Part shown: in pieces, positions 61,993-64,000 of the stretch
Position numbering within the stretch: the stretch's first letter is position 1
Layout: each line of letters opens with the position of its first letter
Program-made: the position numbers and the translations under genes
The notes under the pieces: generated by a model
What the model was told of the DNA's origin: nothing
What the model saw: the letters and a program-made list of their open reading frames with translations, nothing else
The model's database searches: none
Assembly (NCBI RefSeq): GCF_002934665.1
Contig: NZ_NIRS01000009.1
Coordinates: forward strand, 1 to 64,000
Direction: 5' to 3'
Source of the DNA: Pseudomonas laurylsulfatiphila
Lineage (GTDB): Bacteria; Pseudomonadota; Gammaproteobacteria; Pseudomonadales; Pseudomonadaceae
DNA: 64,000 nt

Positions 61993-62703
61993 TCAGACCT
62001 CGGACGGGGTGGCGGCGCGATTGAGTTCGGCCAGCGACAGGTTGTGGTCGAACAGCGGCGCCAGGCTCTGGTCGTGGCTGACAAACAACAGGCTCGAGCC
62101 GGCTTCGCGGCATTCGGCGAACAGCAGGCGAATGAAGTTCTCACGGGCGTCGTAATCGAGGGCCGAGGTCGGCTCGTCGGCGATCACCAGTTCCGGTTGA
62201 CCGATCAGTGCACGGGCGGCGGCGACCCGTTGCTGCTGGCCGATGGACAACGAATCGGCGCGGCGACCGAGGATGTTTGCATCCTTCAGACCCAGGTGGG
62301 CGAGCAGCGTCGCGGCCGCTTTGTCGACGCTGCCGTGACGCTGTTTCGCCCGTTCGGCACGCAGCTTCGAGAAGTGGCAAGGCAGTTCGACGTTTTCACG
62401 CACCGATAGAAACGGCAGCAGGTTGAACTGCTGGAAGATGTAACCGGTGTGATCGACGCGGAAGTGGTCACGGGCGCCGGCCGACAGTTGTGTCAGCTCC
62501 TGGCCGAGCAGGCGAATGCTGCCGCGATCGGGCTTTTGCACGCCGCCGAGCAGGCCGAGCAGGGTGGTCTTGCCACTGCCGCTGGGGCCTTTGAGAAACA
62601 GGGTTTCACCGCGCTCCAGGCGAAACGCCGGGATGTCCAGCAGTGGCGGGTGACCGGGCCAGCTGAAGCCCAGGTCGGACAGTTCGATGAGTGCTTGGGT
62701 CAT
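61993..62703 (-). CDS. ABC transporter ATP-binding protein (LolD/MacB type)
   Basis: The 236-aa ATPase has Walker A GPSGSGKTT (39-47), Q-loop FQQFNLLPF, the signature LSIGQQQRV, Walker B LVIADEPTS and the H-loop SHD. It belongs to the LolD/FtsE/MacB group and works with the permease encoded 1 bp downstream. Position of PA4064. A REPIN separates it from the upstream zrgA-like gene, so its mRNA level may differ from that gene's. Confidence 0.9.
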   Translation of the reverse strand: MTQALIELSDLGFSWPGHPPLLDIPAFRLERGETLFLKGPSGSGKTTLLGLLGGVQKPDRGSIRLLGQELTQLSAGARDHFRVDHTGYIFQQFNLLPFLSVRENVELPCHFSKLRAERAKQRHGSVDKAAATLLAHLGLKDANILGRRADSLSIGQQQRVAAARALIGQPELVIADEPTSALDYDARENFIRLLFAECREAGSSLLFVSHDQSLAPLFDHNLSLAELNRAATPSEV

Positions 62704-62731
62704 TTAACCGATTTCATGAATGTTGATGACC

Positions 62732-62819
62732 TGTAGGAGCCGGCTTGCCGGCGATGAACGATGACGCGATTTTCTACATGGACCGAGGTGTGCCTATCGC
62801 CGGCAAGCCGGCTCCTACA
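62732..62819. repeat. REPIN of the GTAGGAGCCGGCTTGCCGG type inside the zinc operon
   Basis: TGTAGGAGCCGGCTTGCCGG (62732-62751) and CCGGCAAGCCGGCTCCTACA (62800-62819) are inverted. Thirty-eight bases from 62731 are identical to those from 63901. It occupies most of the 129-bp gap between the ZrgA-like and ATPase genes. Confidence 0.9.
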
Positions 62820-62832
62820 AAGGCTGGTGAAT

Positions 62833-63423
62833 TCAGAATTTCAGGGCGGCAGCCTTGGCCGTCACATCAACGCCTTGCTGCCCGCTCGGGCCGATCAGTT
62901 GTACCTGAATCGTCCGAGTGGCCGGGAACGAGTTGAACATGTTCGCCAGGTCCAGGGTCTTCAATGCGTCCGGTGTGGCGCAGGTGAACTGATAATGAGC
63001 GTGGATTTCGCTGTGGTCGTGATGATGTTCGTGGCCATCTTCATCTTTGGCGTCTTCATCATGGTCATCCTCGGCATCGGGTGTGTCACCGAACAACGGG
63101 CTTTCCAGTTCCTGGTTTTCCACCACGCAACCGGCGGCTTTCGGCAGGTTGAACAGGGCCAGCGGTTGCTCAAGCAGAGCGCGGGCCGCGGCGACTTTGG
63201 CTTTGTCGGCATCACTGGTGGCGACGTGTTCGAACCCCACCAGATTCATGGCCGGGCTTTGCAGTTCCAGCGCCAGGGTCTTGCCGTCCAGCGCCGCGTT
63301 CAGGCGTCCAACGCCGTGTTCGTGGGCACCCAGGCTGCCATGCTCATGATCGTGTTCGTCGGCGGCATGGGTGACAGCCAGCGGCAACATGGCAAACGGC
63401 AGAACGAGAAGCAGACGACGCAT
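62833..63423 (-). CDS. ZrgA-family periplasmic zinc-binding protein (DUF2796)
   Basis: The 196-aa protein has a signal peptide (cleavage after THA, residue 20). Two His/Asp-rich stretches follow: DEHDHEHGSLGAHEHG directly after the cleavage site, and GHEHHHDHSEIHAHY around residues 130-145. These are plain metal-binding sequence. DUF2796 proteins are named ZrgA in vibrios for zinc-regulated uptake, and PA4063 of P. aeruginosa is induced on zinc starvation. It heads the operon with the ABC pair and DUF3299 gene, with a Zur-like dyad upstream. Confidence 0.88.
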   Translation of the reverse strand: MRRLLLVLPFAMLPLAVTHAADEHDHEHGSLGAHEHGVGRLNAALDGKTLALELQSPAMNLVGFEHVATSDADKAKVAAARALLEQPLALFNLPKAAGCVVENQELESPLFGDTPDAEDDHDEDAKDEDGHEHHHDHSEIHAHYQFTCATPDALKTLDLANMFNSFPATRTIQVQLIGPSGQQGVDVTAKAAALKF

Positions 63424-63456
63424 GGCGAGTCTCCGAAAAGTAAAATGAAGAAAATG

Positions 63457-63477
63457 TTATGTAATCTTATAACGTAA
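63457..63477 (-). promoter_or_regulatory. Zur-like operator before the zinc operon
   Basis: The core GTAATCTTATAAC (63461-63473) matches GTTATAATATAAC at 10 of 13 positions. With flanks it forms a 21-bp dyad having 7 of 9 complementary pairs. It lies 34 bp upstream of the ZrgA-like ATG, where Zur would block transcription when zinc is plentiful. TATAAG within it on the minus strand may be the -10 box. Confidence 0.6.
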
Positions 63478-63558
63478 GTGCGGAGAGTTTGACTGCCTGC
63501 TTGGCGTTGCACAAGTCCCATGGGAGCATGCAGGGAAGAAATGTGCGGGAGCAGACCT

Positions 63559-63900
63559 ATGTTGCGAATTCGCGGAAGCATCGGCGACTGGCCGGTGGAT
63601 TTGACCCTGGAGATGGACGATGCGGACTGGGCACGACTAGGGGCGCAGTTGCAGGTAGAAAAATCCCCGGTCAGCGCCCCGGTGGCGAAGCCGCTGAATC
63701 AGGATGATGCGCTGTGGCAGATCGCCCGGGATTTGCTGCGTCAGGCCGGACAGTTGAGTGGACCGGATTTGCTCGAACAATTGGAAGGCCTGACCGGCAG
63801 CGCGGCGGCGGGCAAGCGCCTGCTGGTGCGGTTGCGCCATTGTGCGGATGTGAAAGTGGAAAGCGGCGGCGATACGCCGCTCTACCGCTGGATCGGATAA
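63559..63900 (+). CDS. Hypothetical protein
   Basis: I do not recognise this 113-aa protein. It begins MLRIRGSIGDWPVDLTLEMD, is mostly charged and helical-looking, has no signal peptide or membrane segment, and ends LYRWIG. Codon use is normal for the region, which supports a real gene. Translation could start at ATG 63559, preceded by GGGAG; other in-frame starts lie upstream. It is divergent from the zinc operon, so it shares the Zur-like region at its 5' side, but a functional link is unproved. Confidence 0.65.
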   Translation: MLRIRGSIGDWPVDLTLEMDDADWARLGAQLQVEKSPVSAPVAKPLNQDDALWQIARDLLRQAGQLSGPDLLEQLEGLTGSAAAGKRLLVRLRHCADVKVESGGDTPLYRWIG

Positions 63901-63901
63901 C

Positions 63902-63974
63902 TGTAGGAGCCGGCTTGCCGGCGATGAACGATGACGCGGTGGTGAGGCTATCGCTGGCAAGCCAGCTCCTACAG
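63902..63974. repeat. REPIN of the GTAGGAGCCGGCTTGCCGG type
   Basis: TGTAGGAGCCGGCTTGCCGG (63902-63921) and the imperfect inverse GCTGGCAAGCCAGCTCCTAC (63953-63973). It begins 1 bp after the stop of the hypothetical gene and repeats the 62732-62819 element. Confidence 0.88.
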
Positions 63975-64000
63975 GTAACGATTAGTACAACGCAGCAAAC

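Overview
The window is a Pseudomonas chromosome segment, most likely of the P. fluorescens group. Three things suggest this. The gene order birA-coaX-SPOR gene, tRNA cluster, secE-nusG, rpl/rpo, str, S10, spc and alpha operons, katA, ferritin, uvrA, MFS gene, ssb is the one I know from P. aeruginosa. The protein sequences are Pseudomonas-like. The intergenic spaces carry the GAGCGAGCCTGCTCGCGA type of REP/REPIN repeat that is abundant in fluorescent pseudomonads. I see no mobile element, phage, CRISPR array or integrase.

Layout. 1-157: end of an rRNA operon (5S and terminator). 246-2389: birA, coaX and a SPOR-domain gene. 2373-3065: tRNA-Tyr, -Gly and -Thr, then tRNA-Trp; the place between Thr and Trp where P. 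aeruginosa has tufB is empty. 3111-14965: secE-nusG, rplKAJL and rpoBC. 15062-19556: rpsL, rpsG, fusA, tuf. 19562-33396: 28 genes, from rpsJ to rplQ, of the S10, spc and alpha groups, including secY and rpoA. This series is re-initiated at rpsH and at rpsM, where a terminator-like hairpin is overlapped or abutted by a new promoter. 33469-35711: katA with an OxyR-like dyad, then a ferritin lacking the haem-ligand Met52. 35724-40752: uvrA (-), then an MFS gene and ssb (+).

After ssb the gene content leaves the conserved block. 40777-42419: an isochorismatase-like hydrolase divergent from a GlxA-type AraC regulator. 42705-44562: a DUF3182 protein with ATP-grasp-like motifs, overlapped by an alpha/beta hydrolase gene. 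44703-48685: a four-gene overlapping operon (DUF72, YbhP-like phosphodiesterase, ClsB-like cardiolipin synthase, YbhN-like membrane protein). 48796-56933: an MFS exporter, a YbiO-like MscS channel and the large helicase Lhr. 57242-63423: a block matching P. aeruginosa PA4069-PA4063 as I recall it: two sugar-nucleotide SDR genes, oprG with an ANR/FNR box, and a probable zinc-responsive operon (ZrgA-like His-rich protein, MacB/FtsX-type ABC pair, DUF3299 protein) behind a Zur-like dyad. A small hypothetical gene follows.

Nine REP-type elements lie between 42.4 and 64.0 kb and none in the dense ribosomal part. The first two thirds of the window is housekeeping gene expression. The observations most worth a second look are the terminator-promoter junctions and possible RNA switch before rpsH, the missing tufB, the DUF3182/hydrolase pair, and the zinc-type operon built around a MacB-like permease. 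No single system here is clearly undescribed.
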